Below, in pieces: positions 26,372-36,424 of a stretch of DNA of 64,000 nt; position 1 is the first letter of the stretch, and each line of letters opens with the position of its first letter. Position numbers and translations under genes: made by a program. Origin of the DNA: Brachyspira intermedia PWS/A (GTDB lineage Bacteria > Spirochaetota > Brachyspiria > Brachyspirales > Brachyspiraceae); the NCBI RefSeq assembly GCF_000223215.1, contig NC_017243.1:1-64000 (forward strand). Reading direction: 5' to 3'. The notes under the pieces are model-generated. The model was not told the origin of the DNA. It did no database searches and saw only the letters and a program-made list of their open reading frames with translations.

Positions 26372-26611
26372 TTAAGCTAATGAACTAAAAGCTCTTACAG
26401 AAGATATATCTATTCTAAGCTGTAAAACGTATCTTTTACCATCGCGTCCTATTGCATAAGTGTATCTGCTTGAAAGAGGAGACATACCGCTTCCTTGCTG
26501 GCTTATCTTTTGTATATTAGTAGGATTTTGAGCTGCAATATTTTCTTTAGGAGCAGGCATTTGAACTTGTGCTGTTTGCTGTACATTGTTATTTATTCTA
26601 TTTATAGTCAT
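26372..26611 (-). CDS. Small protein with a YTYAIGRDGKRY motif
   Basis: 79 residues, with AAAGGAG upstream of the ATG. The first half is Gln/Asn/Pro-rich and probably disordered. The end holds SSRYTYAIGRDGKRYVLQLR followed by IDISS, which resembles the short YTYxxGPDGKxY-x-VDIS segment of SprA-type putative metalloproteases, but the HExxH part is absent. The start MTINRINNNVQQ is reminiscent of the FlgM-like protein at 13522-13815. No function can be assigned. Confidence 0.5.
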   Translation of the reverse strand: MTINRINNNVQQTAQVQMPAPKENIAAQNPTNIQKISQQGSGMSPLSSRYTYAIGRDGKRYVLQLRIDISSVRAFSSLA

Positions 26612-26641
26612 ACTAATAACTCCTTTTTTAGTAATTAACTG

Positions 26642-27147
26642 CTCATATTAACGGTAATATAAAAAAACCTTAAGGAATTTATTTAATGCATTTAAAGTTA
26701 TTTATTTTGTAATTTTTTATAAAAGTGACAATTTTTGTCATTAATATATGTTATAATTAAAAATTTTATTTACATACCCCACCCTTTATGCTTTTAGGTA
26801 TTTGTTTTGAAATCGCACTTTTTCTTTCTTTTATGTTTATTAAGAAATGTTAACACCCACCCGAGTGGTTTTTAAAATTATAGCTTAAACAACGCACGCT
26901 AAGTTAAGCAAAAAATATAAATCAATTAATAATTCAAATATTATTTATATTTGAGAATTTGTTTACCGTGCGTGAAGCTAGTTGTAAATCTAATTAATAC
27001 TAGGGTGGGCATGCTTTTATAATTGAATCATTAAATATAAATAGATTTTTAATTTTAAATTGATATAGAAAATATAAAGGGTGGGAATTAGAATAAGGTT
27101 TTGAAATATTTAATTATATGTTATAATACTATGGCTATAATGAATAT
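26642..27147. repeat. Intergenic region with mosaic palindromic repeat, copy 6
   Basis: No gene is seen. Modules run C' (CCCCACCCTTTA 26777-26788), B' (ACACCCACCCGAG 26853-26865), A hairpin (CGCACGC 26893-26899 / CCGTGCG 26966-26972), B (GGGTGGGC 27003-27010) and C (AAAGGGTGGG 27076-27085), ending in GGGAATTAGAATAA. The element is thus centred on the A hairpin, in contrast to copies 3 and 8. Confidence 0.75.
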
Positions 27148-27162
27148 ATGAGGATATTTATA

Positions 27163-28101
27163 ATGAAAAGAATTATTGTAACAGGCGGAGCCGGTTTTTT
27201 GGGCTCTCATTTATGTGAAAGATTATTAAAAGAAGGAAATTATGTAATATCCATAGATAATTTCTTCACAGGCAGTAGAGAAAATATAGAACATTTATTG
27301 GATAATAAAAATTTTGAAAGTATAAGACATGATATAACAGAGCCAATACATATAGAATGCGATGAAATTTATAATTTTGCTTGTCCTGCTTCTCCTATAC
27401 ATTATCAAAGAAATCCAGTTCATACTTTTAAAACAAGCGTTTTCGGTATACTTAATATGCTTAATTTAGCAAGGGATTGTAATGCTAGAATACTTCAGGC
27501 TTCAACTAGTGAGGTATATGGAGATCCTTTAGAACACCCTCAAAATGAAAGCTATTGGGGACATGTTAATCCTAATGGCATAAGAAGCTGTTATGATGAG
27601 GGTAAAAGAAGTGCTGAAACTCTGATGATGGATTATTACAGGGAGTATAAAACGGATATAAAGATAATTAGAATATTTAATACCTATGGACCTAGAATGA
27701 ATGAACATGATGGTAGGGTAGTTTCAAATTTTGTTATACAGGCGCTTCAAAATATTCCTATTACAGTTTATGGAGATGGAAGCCAAACTAGAAGTTTTTG
27801 TTACTGCGATGATTTGATAGATGGTGCTGTAAAAATGATGAATGCAGATAACTTTATAGGCCCTGTAAATTTGGGAAATCCAGCTGAAATGACAGTGTTA
27901 GAATTTGCTCAGAAAATAATAGAAATGACTAATTCAAAATCAGAAATAGTTTTCAAAGATCTTCCTAAAGATGATCCTATAAAAAGACAGCCTAATATCA
28001 CATTGGCTAAAGAAAAACTTAATTGGAAGCCAGAATATAAATTGGAAGATGGTTTGAAAAAGACTATAGAATATTTTGATAATTATTTAAAAAATAAATG
28101 A
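27163..28101 (+). CDS. NAD-dependent epimerase/decarboxylase, UDP-xylose synthase type
   Basis: About 312 residues from the ATG at 27163, preceded by GAGGA. An extended short-chain dehydrogenase: Rossmann motif [16 protein letters not shown], then [32 protein letters not shown], the catalytic Tyr-x3-Lys in [10 protein letters not shown], and [16 protein letters not shown]. The ACPASP and DDLI features are characteristic of UDP-glucuronate decarboxylase (UXS), which makes UDP-xylose. A related nucleotide-sugar epimerase is the alternative. It stands alone, with no glycosyltransferase neighbour. Confidence 0.87.
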   Translation: MKRIIVTGGAGFLGSHLCERLLKEGNYVISIDNFFTGSRENIEHLLDNKNFESIRHDITEPIHIECDEIYNFACPASPIHYQRNPVHTFKTSVFGILNMLNLARDCNARILQASTSEVYGDPLEHPQNESYWGHVNPNGIRSCYDEGKRSAETLMMDYYREYKTDIKIIRIFNTYGPRMNEHDGRVVSNFVIQALQNIPITVYGDGSQTRSFCYCDDLIDGAVKMMNADNFIGPVNLGNPAEMTVLEFAQKIIEMTNSKSEIVFKDLPKDDPIKRQPNITLAKEKLNWKPEYKLEDGLKKTIEYFDNYLKNK

Positions 28102-28396
28102 TTTAATATAAAAGTATAATTTGTATTATAAATTATTTGATTAGTATAAATAATTTCGTTTTTTATTTTTCTTTATATTTTATGTATTTTTACAGTGATA
28201 TATATAATTTTATCATTTAGTAAAAATACATTACTATTATATGATAATTTTCAACAAAATTCTTAAATTTATTAGTTTTATCCTTATTAATGTAAATTTA
28301 GTTTGATATTTTATAATAAATATATTATGAAATAAATTTTTACTTTTTATATATAAATATTATATTTAGTATATAGAAAATATAAGGAAATAAAAA

Positions 28397-29032
28397 ATGA
28401 AATCAAAAATATTTTTAATTATAATGATAATTTTATTTGCTGTATCATGTGCAAAGAATAACCCTGCAAATCCTGTTCAAAACACTAATAATGTAACAAA
28501 AAATACAGAAGATAACTCTAATTCAGGAAGTACAGACAATAATTTAGATAATACTTCTTCTGATAATAATGGTAATAGCGGTGAAAATGAGTCTACTGAA
28601 CCAAATAATCATGGTAATAGCAATGATAATGAAACTGTAGGAGGAGATAATAATATAGATTCTAAACCTAATGAGCCGCCTATTGGAATATTAGATGGTA
28701 TTGTAGAATACGGCGGAAAAGCTCAATTAACTACTAAAGGTTTAGATGGAGTTCCTCTTACAGGTCCTGAAGATATACAGATATATGTTGATATTTATCA
28801 AGAAGAAAAAATAGCTTCAGTACATATTAGAAATATTTTCCATTTTGATAATATTCAGTTGGATAATGAGAAACATACATATTATACAATTGATGATAGA
28901 GGTGATTATACATTGACAATGAAAGTTGGAGATGATTCTATAACAGACTTTAATATTATAATATTATTTAAAGGTGAGAATTACAGATATTACATCACAG
29001 CTGAAAAATTGGAAAAAATTAGAAGAAATTAA
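28397..29032 (+). CDS. Lipoprotein with Asn/Asp-rich linker
   Basis: 211 residues. The signal peptide ends in a lipobox FAVSC (Cys18). Residues about 20-95 are low-complexity Asn/Ser/Asp/Glu repeats, probably an unstructured surface linker. The C-terminal domain (about 98-211) is beta-rich (IVEYGGKAQLTTKGL, then IQIYVDIYQEEKIASV) and not recognised. A terminator follows at 29054-29090. It is probably surface-exposed and possibly variable in the linker. Confidence 0.65.
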   Translation: MKSKIFLIIMIILFAVSCAKNNPANPVQNTNNVTKNTEDNSNSGSTDNNLDNTSSDNNGNSGENESTEPNNHGNSNDNETVGGDNNIDSKPNEPPIGILDGIVEYGGKAQLTTKGLDGVPLTGPEDIQIYVDIYQEEKIASVHIRNIFHFDNIQLDNEKHTYYTIDDRGDYTLTMKVGDDSITDFNIIILFKGENYRYYITAEKLEKIRRN

Positions 29033-29053
29033 TTATATTATGAAATAAGTTAA

Positions 29054-29090
29054 AAATAGGCTTTATATTGATATATAGCCTATTTTTTAT
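29054..29090 (+). terminator. Rho-independent terminator
   Basis: AAATAGGCT / AGCCTATT hairpin followed by a T-rich run. Confidence 0.75.
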
Positions 29091-29221
29091 TTATTTTTTA
29101 TATATACCCATACACCCTACTTGAATTTTATTAAAAATTTATTATAATTATATTGTTAGATTGTTGTAACATTTTGTGAAAAATAGTAAAATGAAATATG
29201 TTTTTATACAGGGGTTTATAT

Positions 29222-31498
29222 ATGAAAATGACTTTAAAAATAGGAGGCATGCATTGTGCTGCATGTTCAAGGGCAGTAGAAAGAGCTTTGAAAAAAACAG
29301 AAGGTATTGAAGATGCCAATGTTAATATAGCTACTGAAAAAGCTGTATTCAATTACGATGAAAAAAAGCTTAAGTATGATGATATAGTGAATGTTGTAGT
29401 AAAGGCAGGATATCAGGTTTTAGCTAAAGAAGAAGATCCGGCAATCGTAAAAGCAAGAGAGATAAAAGAGCAGAAAATAAGACTTATAGTATCAGCAATA
29501 TTTTCCATACCTTTATTTTATATATCAATGGCACCTATGGTAAGTTTCGTTAAATTTCCAATACCTAGTTTTTTGGTGCATCATATTAATCCTCAAGTTT
29601 TTTCTATAGTAGCAATATTTTTATGCGTACCTGTTATGATATCAGGATATAAATTTTATACATTAGGTTTTCCTGCGCTTTTCAGAGGTTCACCTAATAT
29701 GGACTCGCTTGTGGCAATAGGAACAACTGCGGCATTCAGTTATAGTATTTATTCTACTGTTTTGGCATTTATGGGACTCAATCCTCATGGTGAAAATCTT
29801 TATTATGAGTCAGCTGCTGTTATAATAACATTAGTACAGTTTGGAAAATATTTAGAGGCTAGAAGCAAAGGAAAGACAGGCGAGGCAATAAAAAAACTTA
29901 TGGGACTTCAGCCTAAAACTGCTACTATAATAAAAGACGGAGAAGAAAAAGAGATAAAGATTGCAGACGTAAAAGTTGATGATATAGTATTAGTTCGTCC
30001 GGGAGAGAAGATTCCTGTTGATGGGGAAATAATAGAAGGATACAGCAGTGTTGATGAATCCATGCTTACAGGGGAGAGCATACCAGTTGAAAAGAGTGTA
30101 GGGGATAAAGTAGTTGGTGCTTCTATAAATAAAACAGGAAGTTTCAAATTCAAAGCTCAAAAAGTAGGAGCTGACACAGCATTAGCACAGATTATAAAAC
30201 TTGTAGAAGATGCACAAGGTTCAAAAGCTCCAATAGCACATATTGCTGATGTTGTTTCTTCATACTTTGTTCCTGCTGTAATAACTATAGCTTTGATATC
30301 TGGTATAATTTGGTTTATAGCTCTTCATAATTTTGTATTTTCTTTAACAGTATTTGTATCTGTACTTGTTATAGCTTGTCCTTGTGCTTTAGGACTTGCT
30401 ACACCTACAGCTATAATGGTTGGTACTGGAAAAGGTGCTGAACTAGGAATACTTTTTAAAAATGCTGAAGCCTTAGAAGTTTCTGAAAAAATAAATGCTG
30501 TTATGTTCGATAAGACAGGTACTCTTACAGAGGGAAAGCCTTATGTTACAGATATTATTTCTGATGATAAAGATAAACTTCTTTTAATAGCGGCAAGTGC
30601 TGAAAATGGGAGTGAACACCCTTTAGGCGAGGCAATAGTAAGAGAGGCCAAAGAAAAAAATATTAAACTTCTTAATATAGAAAATTTTAAAGCCATAGCT
30701 GGTTTTGGTATAGAAGTATTTATTGATAACAAAAAAGTTTTAATGGGCAATGACAAACTCATGAATAAAGAAAATATCAACACAGAAAATTATAATTCAT
30801 ATATGGATAAACTTTCAAAAGAAGGTAAGACTCCTATGTATGTTGCCTACGACAATAAACTTTTAGGAATAATAGCAGTTGCTGATAAATTAAAAAAAGA
30901 AAGCATTGAGGCAATAAACAGACTTCACAAACTTGGAATAAAAACCGCAATGATTACAGGAGATAACAAAAACACAGCTAATTCAGTTGCTAAAGAAGCT
31001 GGTATTGATATTGTATTTGCAGAAGTATTACCTGAAGAAAAATCTAATGAAGTAAAAAAACTTCAGGATCAAGGTTTAACTGTTGCTATGGTAGGCGATG
31101 GTATAAATGATGCACCTGCTTTGACTCAGGCTAATGTTGGTATTGCCATTGGAAGCGGCACTGATGTTGCTATTGAAAGTGCTGATATAGTATTAGTAAA
31201 ATCAAATACAAATGATGTTGTAACTGCCATAGAATTAAGCAAGGCAACTATGAGAGATATAAAACAAAATTTATTCTGGGCTTTTTGCTACAATGTTATA
31301 GGCATACCAATAGCGGCAGGAGTTTTGCATGTATTCAGAGAGCCTTTAATAGCTTCTTCCATAGGAGGTTTTTTAACTGCTATTATGGGTAAGGATTTAC
31401 TTTTGAATCCTATATTTGCTGCTCTTGCTATGAGTTTAAGTTCTGTTTCTGTTGTTACTAATGCTTTGAGATTAAACTTTTTCAAACCAAGCAAATAA
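29222..31498 (+). CDS. copA: Copper-exporting P1B-type ATPase
   Basis: 758 residues from the ATG at 29222, the natural start before the metal-binding domain; an open frame begins at 29198. One N-terminal HMA domain has the GMHCAAC metal site (Cys12/Cys15). Further features are the TGES actuator motif, the membrane CPC motif in [12 protein letters not shown], the phosphorylation site DKTGT, the HP motif in [10 protein letters not shown], and the TGDN and [10 protein letters not shown] hinge motifs. This is the Cu(I) exporter organisation. No separate chaperone or CopY/CsoR regulator is adjacent. Confidence 0.94.
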   Translation: MKMTLKIGGMHCAACSRAVERALKKTEGIEDANVNIATEKAVFNYDEKKLKYDDIVNVVVKAGYQVLAKEEDPAIVKAREIKEQKIRLIVSAIFSIPLFYISMAPMVSFVKFPIPSFLVHHINPQVFSIVAIFLCVPVMISGYKFYTLGFPALFRGSPNMDSLVAIGTTAAFSYSIYSTVLAFMGLNPHGENLYYESAAVIITLVQFGKYLEARSKGKTGEAIKKLMGLQPKTATIIKDGEEKEIKIADVKVDDIVLVRPGEKIPVDGEIIEGYSSVDESMLTGESIPVEKSVGDKVVGASINKTGSFKFKAQKVGADTALAQIIKLVEDAQGSKAPIAHIADVVSSYFVPAVITIALISGIIWFIALHNFVFSLTVFVSVLVIACPCALGLATPTAIMVGTGKGAELGILFKNAEALEVSEKINAVMFDKTGTLTEGKPYVTDIISDDKDKLLLIAASAENGSEHPLGEAIVREAKEKNIKLLNIENFKAIAGFGIEVFIDNKKVLMGNDKLMNKENINTENYNSYMDKLSKEGKTPMYVAYDNKLLGIIAVADKLKKESIEAINRLHKLGIKTAMITGDNKNTANSVAKEAGIDIVFAEVLPEEKSNEVKKLQDQGLTVAMVGDGINDAPALTQANVGIAIGSGTDVAIESADIVLVKSNTNDVVTAIELSKATMRDIKQNLFWAFCYNVIGIPIAAGVLHVFREPLIASSIGGFLTAIMGKDLLLNPIFAALAMSLSSVSVVTNALRLNFFKPSK

Positions 31499-31544
31499 TT
31501 TTCATTTTTATTTATATACTAAGTTTTTTCAATCATATTTACTC

Positions 31545-31590
31545 TAGAGTCCATAGAAATTATATTCCTAATTTCTATGGATTTCTTATT
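31545..31590. terminator. Hairpin, probable terminator after copA
   Basis: CATAGAAATTA / TAATTTCTATG stem followed by ATTTCTTATT. The rest of the 31499-31807 gap is AT-rich with no gene seen. Confidence 0.5.
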
Positions 31591-31807
31591 ATTGCTAGCA
31601 ATGACTTTATTATATATAAAAAATCTCGCTTTAAAAAATTATATCATAACAATAATAAATAATAAAAAAATATATAAATTTTTTTACAAAAAATAAATTA
31701 TAGGAAACTTTTAACAAATTAATTCGTCTAATAAAGTAAATAGCATGCTATATTATTTTAATAATTGAGATGATTGACTAATTTTGTAAATAGGGGGAAA
31801 ATTATAG

Positions 31808-32470
31808 ATGAGAAATAGGATTAAAATAATTATAGATATAATAATGACAGTTCTTTATTTCGTTTTGATGGGATATCATTTTACAGGACGAACTATACAT
31901 GAATATTTAGGCTTTTTAATTTTTGTATTTTTTATACTTCATAATGTAATGAATATTAATTGGTATAAAAATCTGCCTAAAGGAAAATATAATTTAAATA
32001 GATCGCTTAATACATTTATAAATGTTATGCTTTTTATATGTATGTTTGGATTAGTTATAAGCGGTATATTATTTAATAGAGATTTAGTAGAGTTTCTTAA
32101 TCTTAGCAGTATCAAAGTATTTAATAAAAAAATGCATATAGTTTGCAGTTATTGGGGATTTATATTGATGTCTGTACATTTGGGAATGCATTGGGGAATA
32201 TTTATAAACATGAGCAAAAAAATTATAAATATAAAAAAACAAATATATATATTGATAGGTTTGATAATAGCAGTATATGGAGTAATTTCTTTTATAAAAA
32301 GAGGTTTTTATATTAATATGTTTGTAATTGCCAAAGTTCCTAAAGCTGAAGAAGCTGCAATATTTTTCTTTATGGATCATGTTGCTGTAATGGGGGTTTT
32401 TATATTCATTACTTATTACTTACATAGATTAAGCAATAAATTAAATAAGATGAGTATACAACAACAATAA
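31808..32470 (+). CDS. DUF4405 cytochrome b-like membrane protein
   Basis: 220 residues with about five membrane helices. Pairs of His in helices (HEYLGFLIFVFFILHN; KMHIVCSYWGFILMSVHLGM) resemble the haem-ligating pattern of cytochrome b561-type / DUF4405 proteins, so a haem-binding electron carrier is possible but inferred. It follows copA by 309 bp. A ribosome binding site (GGGGG) lies just before the ATG. Confidence 0.65.
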   Translation: MRNRIKIIIDIIMTVLYFVLMGYHFTGRTIHEYLGFLIFVFFILHNVMNINWYKNLPKGKYNLNRSLNTFINVMLFICMFGLVISGILFNRDLVEFLNLSSIKVFNKKMHIVCSYWGFILMSVHLGMHWGIFINMSKKIINIKKQIYILIGLIIAVYGVISFIKRGFYINMFVIAKVPKAEEAAIFFFMDHVAVMGVFIFITYYLHRLSNKLNKMSIQQQ

Positions 32471-32700
32471 TCAGTTTATAATTTTCAAAGTGCGGGCATA
32501 GATGTAATTAAGTTTTAAAACTTATTTACATACCCCGCCCTTTATTCTTTATTATTTAATATGTAATTTTTACTTTAATTTATCTTTCTGTTTTTATTAT
32601 AAATTACAGCACCCGCCCAAGTTTTTATTATATTAGCAATTTATTTAACCGCATTTAATCTTATAATTATTTATTAATAAGTATTTTTTAATTAAACATT
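32471..32700. repeat. Mosaic palindromic repeat, copy 7 (partial)
   Basis: C (AAAGTGCGGGC 32487-32497), C' (CCCCGCCCTTTA 32533-32544) and B' (GCACCCGCCCAAG 32609-32621), then a decayed A module. It lies just upstream of the metN promoter. Confidence 0.7.
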
Positions 32701-32709
32701 TTATCAGTA

Positions 32710-32762
32710 TTGACAGATATATTTAAAAATATATAATTGAAAAAATGGGTTTTATTTTCAAT
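32710..32762 (+). promoter_or_regulatory. metN promoter with overlapping inverted repeat
   Basis: TTGACA (32710-32715), a 16-base spacer and TATAAT (32732-32737). An inverted repeat ATTGAAAA (32736-32743) / TTTTCAAT (32755-32762) covers the -10 end and start region, where a repressor could bind. No SAM riboswitch or T-box fold is visible. Confidence 0.55.
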
Positions 32763-32793
32763 AAATTTTATAATCTAATTTTCAGGATAATAG

Positions 32794-33846
32794 ATGATAG
32801 TTTTAGAAAATGTCAGTAAAGTATTTAAAACTGCTAAGAATAAACAGCTCAATGCAGTTAATAATGTATCTTTAAAAATAAACAAAGGCGAGATATACGG
32901 CATAATAGGTTTTTCTGGGGCGGGAAAATCAACTTTAGTAAGATGTATAAACTTATTAGAAAGACCTACATCAGGAAAAGTTTATGTAGGCGGAGAGGAA
33001 TTAACATCTTTAAAACCTAGAGAGCTTAGAGAAAAAAGAAAAAAAATAGGCATGATATTTCAGCAGTTTAACTTATTCGGTTCAAGAACAGTATTTAAAA
33101 ATGTTGCATACCCATTAAGATACAGAGGACTTTCAAAAGAAGAAATAGAAAAAAAAGTTATGTCTTTACTTGAACTTGTAGATATAAAAGAAAAGGCATA
33201 TGTTTATCCTTCGCAATTAAGCGGCGGACAAAAACAAAGAGTTGCAATAGCTAGAGCTTTAGCTAATGATCCGCAAATACTTTTATGCGATGAAGCTACC
33301 AGTGCTTTAGACCCGCAAACAACATCATCTATATTGAAGTTATTAAAAAAATTAAATGAAGAACTTGGAATAACTATAGTTGTAATAACTCATGAGATGG
33401 GTGTTGTAAAAGAATTATGTCATAGAGTGGCAGTTATGAATAAAGGCTGTTTAATAGAAGAAGGTAATATATTTGAAGTATTCTCTCATCCTCAAAATCA
33501 AATCACTCAGGATTTTATAGATACTACTTCAAATGTATCTAAGATATACACACTTATAGAAGAAAAACATAATATAACAGAATTAAAACAAGGTGAATGT
33601 ATAGTAAGATTAAAATATAAAAAAGATTCTGTAGGAGAGGCTTTAATATCTCATATTTCAAGAAAGTTTAATGTTGATGTCAATATAATATTTGGAAATG
33701 TTGAGCTTATAGATGAAAGCCTTTTAGGGGGACTTGTTGTTATACTTCATGAAAAAGAAAAACATGGTATAACAAAAAGCATAGAGTTTCTTAATGAACA
33801 AAATGTAGATGTAGAGGTAATAAAAGATGCTAGATATGATGAATAA
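32794..33846 (+). CDS. metN: Methionine ABC transporter ATP-binding protein
   Basis: A 350-residue ABC ATPase. Walker A is GFSGAGKST (residues 39-47), followed by the Q-loop FQQFNLFG, the signature LSGGQKQR, Walker B ILLCDEATSALDP and the H-loop THEMG. A C-terminal NIL (ACT-like) domain (about 265-345) is typical of MetN and senses methionine. It energises uptake of D/L-methionine with MetI and an NlpA/MetQ lipoprotein. The next gene (metI) overlaps it by 20 bases. Four NlpA-type lipoproteins lie 1.8 kb downstream. Confidence 0.93.
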   Translation: MIVLENVSKVFKTAKNKQLNAVNNVSLKINKGEIYGIIGFSGAGKSTLVRCINLLERPTSGKVYVGGEELTSLKPRELREKRKKIGMIFQQFNLFGSRTVFKNVAYPLRYRGLSKEEIEKKVMSLLELVDIKEKAYVYPSQLSGGQKQRVAIARALANDPQILLCDEATSALDPQTTSSILKLLKKLNEELGITIVVITHEMGVVKELCHRVAVMNKGCLIEEGNIFEVFSHPQNQITQDFIDTTSNVSKIYTLIEEKHNITELKQGECIVRLKYKKDSVGEALISHISRKFNVDVNIIFGNVELIDESLLGGLVVILHEKEKHGITKSIEFLNEQNVDVEVIKDARYDE

Positions 33847-34507
33847 TTTAATGCCTAATGTTATGGCTGATTTACCTAGACTTTATCAAAGTATAATACA
33901 AACTTTTGTAATGCTTTTTTATTCTGGAATAATATCATTTTTCATAGGCGGATTTTTAGGAGTACTTTTAATAGTTACTAAAAAATTTGGAATAATGGAA
34001 AATATATTGTTATATGAAGTGCTAAGTAAAGTAATTAACTTTTTCAGAGCAATACCATTTATAATACTTCTTGCTATGTTAGTACCTCTTACAAGATTTA
34101 TAATGGGTACTGCAATAGGGGTAAAAGGAGCTATTATACCATTAATATTCGGAACTGTTCCTTTCTTTGCAAGACAGATAGAAAGTGCATTATCCGAAGT
34201 TAATCCGGGATTGGTAGAGGCTGCACAGTCTATGGGATCATCTCCTATAGCTATTATTTTTAGAGTATATTTAAAAGAAAGTATTGCTCCTATAGCAAGA
34301 GGAACTACTATAACAATAATTAGTTTAATAGGACTCACTGCTATGGCTGGAGCTGTAGGTGCAGGCGGACTTGGAACTTATGCTATACAATCAGGATATT
34401 ATAGAAATAAATTAGATATTATATATGTATCTGTAATACTTCTTGTAATACTTGTTGGAATTATACAGGCTATTGGAAATTTTATAGTAAAAAAATCTAC
34501 GCATTGA
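33827..34507 (+). CDS. metI: Methionine ABC transporter permease
   Basis: 226 residues, five membrane helices and the EAA loop in LVEAAQSMGSSPIAIIFRVY. RAIPFIILLAMLVPLTRFIM and the LIGLTAMAGAVGAGGLG end are typical of MetI. The start may be 33827 or 33836; GAGG about ten bases before 33827 favours the first. It overlaps metN, so the two are coupled. Confidence 0.92.
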   Translation: MLDMMNNLMPNVMADLPRLYQSIIQTFVMLFYSGIISFFIGGFLGVLLIVTKKFGIMENILLYEVLSKVINFFRAIPFIILLAMLVPLTRFIMGTAIGVKGAIIPLIFGTVPFFARQIESALSEVNPGLVEAAQSMGSSPIAIIFRVYLKESIAPIARGTTITIISLIGLTAMAGAVGAGGLGTYAIQSGYYRNKLDIIYVSVILLVILVGIIQAIGNFIVKKSTH

Positions 34508-34538
34508 TAAAAAATAATATATAGGAATTGAATTGTTC

Positions 34539-35495
34539 ATGGAAACTTTATTAAAAAGAAGAAAAGCTGTATTGATAGGGGCAGGACATGTAGGTTCGCA
34601 TGTTGGGTATGCATTGGCGGCTCAAGGTTTAGTTGAAGAAATAATTTATATAGATATAGACGAGAAGAAGGCATTCGCTCAGGCTTTAGATATATTTGAC
34701 TCTACAGTTTATTTACCTCATAGAGTGGAAGTAAAAGCTGGAAGTTATAAAGATATAGATGATGCTGATATAATGGTGGTATGTGCCGGACCTTTGCCTA
34801 ATATGAATCAAACTAGAATGGATACTTTAGGTGCTACAATAGAGGTTATGAAAGATATAACATCTAAAATAAAAAATACAAAGTTTTCAGGAATCATAAT
34901 TAATATTTCTAATCCTGCTGATGTTATAACTCATTATTTACAAAACAAATTGAATTATGATCCTAAGAGAATAATATCCACAAGCACCACATTAGATTCT
35001 GCAAGATTAAGAAGAGCCATATCAGAGGCAATTAATGTTGATCAGAAATCAATATATGCTTATGCTTTAGGCGAACATGGAGAAAGTCAGATGGTGGCAT
35101 GGTCAGCAGTTACTATAGCAGGAAAGCCTTTATTTGAGCTTATGAAAGAAAAAGATAAATACTCAAAACTCGATTTAAATGAATTGGCTTATAAAGGAAG
35201 AAGAGGAGGATGGGATATTTTAGAAGGTAAAGGCTCTACAGAGTTCGGAATAGGTACTGCTTTAGCTGAAGTTGCACGTGCTATACTTTGTGATGAGCAT
35301 AGGGTTCTTCCTGTTTCAGTGTATCTAAATGGAGAATACGGACAAAATGATGTTTATGCTTCTGTTCCTGCTGTGCTTGGAAGAAATGGAGTTGAAGAGA
35401 TAATTGAATTAAATATGAATGATGAAGAGAAAAAATTATTTAATGAATCTTGCAGTGTGATGAAAAAGAATTATGAATTAGCTTTGAATATGTAA
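34539..35495 (+). CDS. Lactate/malate-type 2-hydroxyacid dehydrogenase
   Basis: About 318 residues of the L-lactate/malate dehydrogenase family. The NAD site is VLIGAGHVGSHVGYALA with IDIDEKKA. Catalytic-loop features include NQTRMDTLG, NISNPADVITHYLQ, STTLDSARLRRAIS and the catalytic His in GEHGESQMVAWS. L-lactate dehydrogenase or L-2-hydroxyisocaproate dehydrogenase fits better than malate dehydrogenase because the substrate loop carries NQTR rather than the doubly Arg pattern of MDH. TTG at 34533 has a better-spaced ribosome site (AGGAA) than the ATG at 34539, so the exact start is uncertain. It interrupts the metNI-blp cluster. Confidence 0.82.
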   Translation: METLLKRRKAVLIGAGHVGSHVGYALAAQGLVEEIIYIDIDEKKAFAQALDIFDSTVYLPHRVEVKAGSYKDIDDADIMVVCAGPLPNMNQTRMDTLGATIEVMKDITSKIKNTKFSGIIINISNPADVITHYLQNKLNYDPKRIISTSTTLDSARLRRAISEAINVDQKSIYAYALGEHGESQMVAWSAVTIAGKPLFELMKEKDKYSKLDLNELAYKGRRGGWDILEGKGSTEFGIGTALAEVARAILCDEHRVLPVSVYLNGEYGQNDVYASVPAVLGRNGVEEIIELNMNDEEKKLFNESCSVMKKNYELALNM

Positions 35496-35611
35496 TAATA
35501 TTTTTATAGTATTATATGTATTCATAAATATTATATACTTAATATATTAAAACAAATTCTCAATTATAAAATTTATTAAAGAGAATTGTATTATATAAAA
35601 ATGATAATGCT

Positions 35612-36409
35612 ATGAGAAGAATAATTTTATTTTTTATTTTTATATTTTCTGTTTCATGCTCTAATGCAGATAAAAATGTTCATATAGTGAGAGTGGGATA
35701 TATAGGAGAATCGGATAAAATTATTTGGCAAGAGGTGATGAAAAAAGTTTCTAATGATAATATAGAAATAGAATTGGTATCATACATTAATTATTCTTCT
35801 CCTAATAAGGCTCTTAATGATGGGGAGATAGATTTAAATAATTTTCAGCATTATGCATTTTTTAATAAGGAGTTGGAAGATAAAGGATATGAATTAACTG
35901 CTATAGCAGATACATGTTTAGCAGCTATGAATATATATTCTGATAATATAACAAATATTAATCAGATTAAAGAGAATGATAAAGTTGCTATACCTAATGA
36001 TGATTCTAATAGAGGCAGAGCTTTAAAAGTATTAGCAGCTGCTGGGTTGATAAAATTAAAAAATATATATAAACAAAATCCTACTATTAATGATATAAAA
36101 GAAAATAAATTAAATTTAGATATAATTGAAGTTGATGCTGGAACTATATATGGTTTGCTTCCAAATATAGCATGTGCAGTTATTAATAGTAATTTTGCTT
36201 TAAACTTTGGACTTGATCCTTATAGAGATTCTATATTTAAGGATAATCCAAGTAATTATACTGATAAAAATTATATAAATATTATAGCAGTTAGAACAGA
36301 AGAAAAAGATAATGAAATATATAAAAAAATAATAAAAGCATACCAATCTGATGAAGTTAAGGATATATATGATAAAAATTTTAAAGGAGTATATATAGCA
36401 GTTTGGTAA
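35612..36409 (+). CDS. blpG: NlpA/MetQ-family lipoprotein, blpG-like
   Basis: 265 residues. The signal peptide ends at lipobox SVSC (Cys16). The mature protein is an NlpA-type solute-binding protein: VRVGYIGESDKIIWQEV, then NDGEIDLNNFQHYAFF, with the ligand-site His, KVAIPNDDSNRGRALKVLAA and VDAGTIYGLLPNIACAVIN. It is the first of four paralogues in a row; this matches the Brachyspira blpGFEA locus, and the symbol is assigned by order. The family binds methionine or methionine-like ligands; in Brachyspira these are described as outer-membrane lipoproteins. Confidence 0.82.
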   Translation: MRRIILFFIFIFSVSCSNADKNVHIVRVGYIGESDKIIWQEVMKKVSNDNIEIELVSYINYSSPNKALNDGEIDLNNFQHYAFFNKELEDKGYELTAIADTCLAAMNIYSDNITNINQIKENDKVAIPNDDSNRGRALKVLAAAGLIKLKNIYKQNPTINDIKENKLNLDIIEVDAGTIYGLLPNIACAVINSNFALNFGLDPYRDSIFKDNPSNYTDKNYINIIAVRTEEKDNEIYKKIIKAYQSDEVKDIYDKNFKGVYIAVW

Positions 36410-36424
36410 TTTTATAGTTTTTAG

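Noticed and set aside
32640-32793. SAM riboswitch or T-box upstream of metN
   Set aside because: No conserved core or kink-turn could be found; the leader after the promoter is short and AT-rich.
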